A DNA stretch of 64,000 nt from Tubulanus polymorphus (lineage: Eukaryota > Nemertea > Palaeonemertea > Tubulaniformes > Tubulanidae): positions 8,776,231 through 8,840,230 of the forward strand of contig NC_134033.1 in NCBI RefSeq assembly GCF_964204645.1. Reading direction: 5' to 3'. Shown one piece after another: positions 63,917 to 64,000 of this stretch (position 1 is the first letter of the stretch; the number at the start of each line of letters is the position of its first letter). A program made the translations under genes and the position numbers. The notes under the pieces are model-generated. The model was not told where the DNA came from. It saw only the letters and a list, made by a program, of their open reading frames with translations, and searched no databases.

Positions 63917-64000
63917 ACCCAGAGATCTGTTTTATTGAATGAAGTTAAAGATATTGACCCTCATGATGGTTTCATTCGTAACTATGGTTAATTGTATACT

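Noticed and set aside
51645-64000. Last exon(s) of the carnosine N-methyltransferase
   Set aside because: I looked for the expected continuation after WINLG (PLLYH-like, then SYEDI-like) behind an AG acceptor and saw none; it is probably outside the window.
1-64000. CRISPR arrays, operons, rRNA or integrase-type genomic island
   Set aside because: The regularly spaced repeats are 140-165-bp satellite-like units without spacers, and the genes are spliced eukaryotic genes.

Overview
This window is eukaryotic and very probably comes from a marine invertebrate. It is AT-rich, has spliced genes with GT-AG introns, and is packed with old transposons. The frequent aggcctat words, the hairpin-ended GGCCCATGGGCC repeats and a non-LTR element carrying a 2A-like motif would fit an echinoderm, hemichordate or mollusc. 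I cannot decide the phylum from the sequence alone. No prokaryotic gene layout, CRISPR array or rRNA is visible.

One host gene dominates the plus strand. Six exons (5252-5382, 11202-11400, 19223-19386, 27874-28014, 39947-40125, 51531-51644) join with matching phases into an uninterrupted 309-codon reading frame for a carnosine N-methyltransferase (CARNMT1 / N2227 family). The frame runs from the start codon to the [10 protein letters not shown] segment. The last part of the protein, roughly 60-70 residues by comparison with the family, was not found and probably lies beyond the right edge. Everything from about 5.4 kb onward is therefore intron of this gene, filled with mobile elements.

The left edge (1-3019, minus strand) holds a frameshifted copy of a large uncharacterised multicopy protein family. 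The first intron (5.4-11.2 kb) holds a 1-kb palindromic element and a Helentron-like (HINE/pearl-type) element with a nested 1.5-kb TIR element. The second intron holds a 1.72-kb repeat split by a 4.7-kb Harbinger element. That element has a transposase broken by a small duplication and a MITE, and an intact four-exon Myb/SANT-like partner gene on the other strand. An unoccupied copy of the same 1.72-kb repeat near 62.1 kb shows the pre-insertion site. Further along come a hAT-like element, a truncated BEL/Pao retroelement and a 145-bp tandem repeat. After exon 4 there is a TTAA-flanked MITE, then a 143-bp satellite-like array and a decayed CR1/L2-like LINE with a 2A-like motif, and then a tRNA-derived SINE. 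After exon 5 there is a HINE split by a 3.4-kb insertion. After exon 6 there are a 2.85-kb repeat with a 172-bp inverted pair, more HINE copies, a Penelope-like GIY-YIG fragment, and a second LINE split by the second 1.72-kb repeat.

The main pattern is the abundance of Helitron/Helentron-like non-autonomous families. They have subterminal inverted repeats, a 3' hairpin, a CTAG or T-rich end, and cores of 140-165-bp tandem units. The commonest family repeats a CTCF-like word (CACCAGGGGGC) next to a nuclear-receptor half-site (TCAAGGTCA) in each unit. No gene in the window other than the methyltransferase looks like an active host gene.
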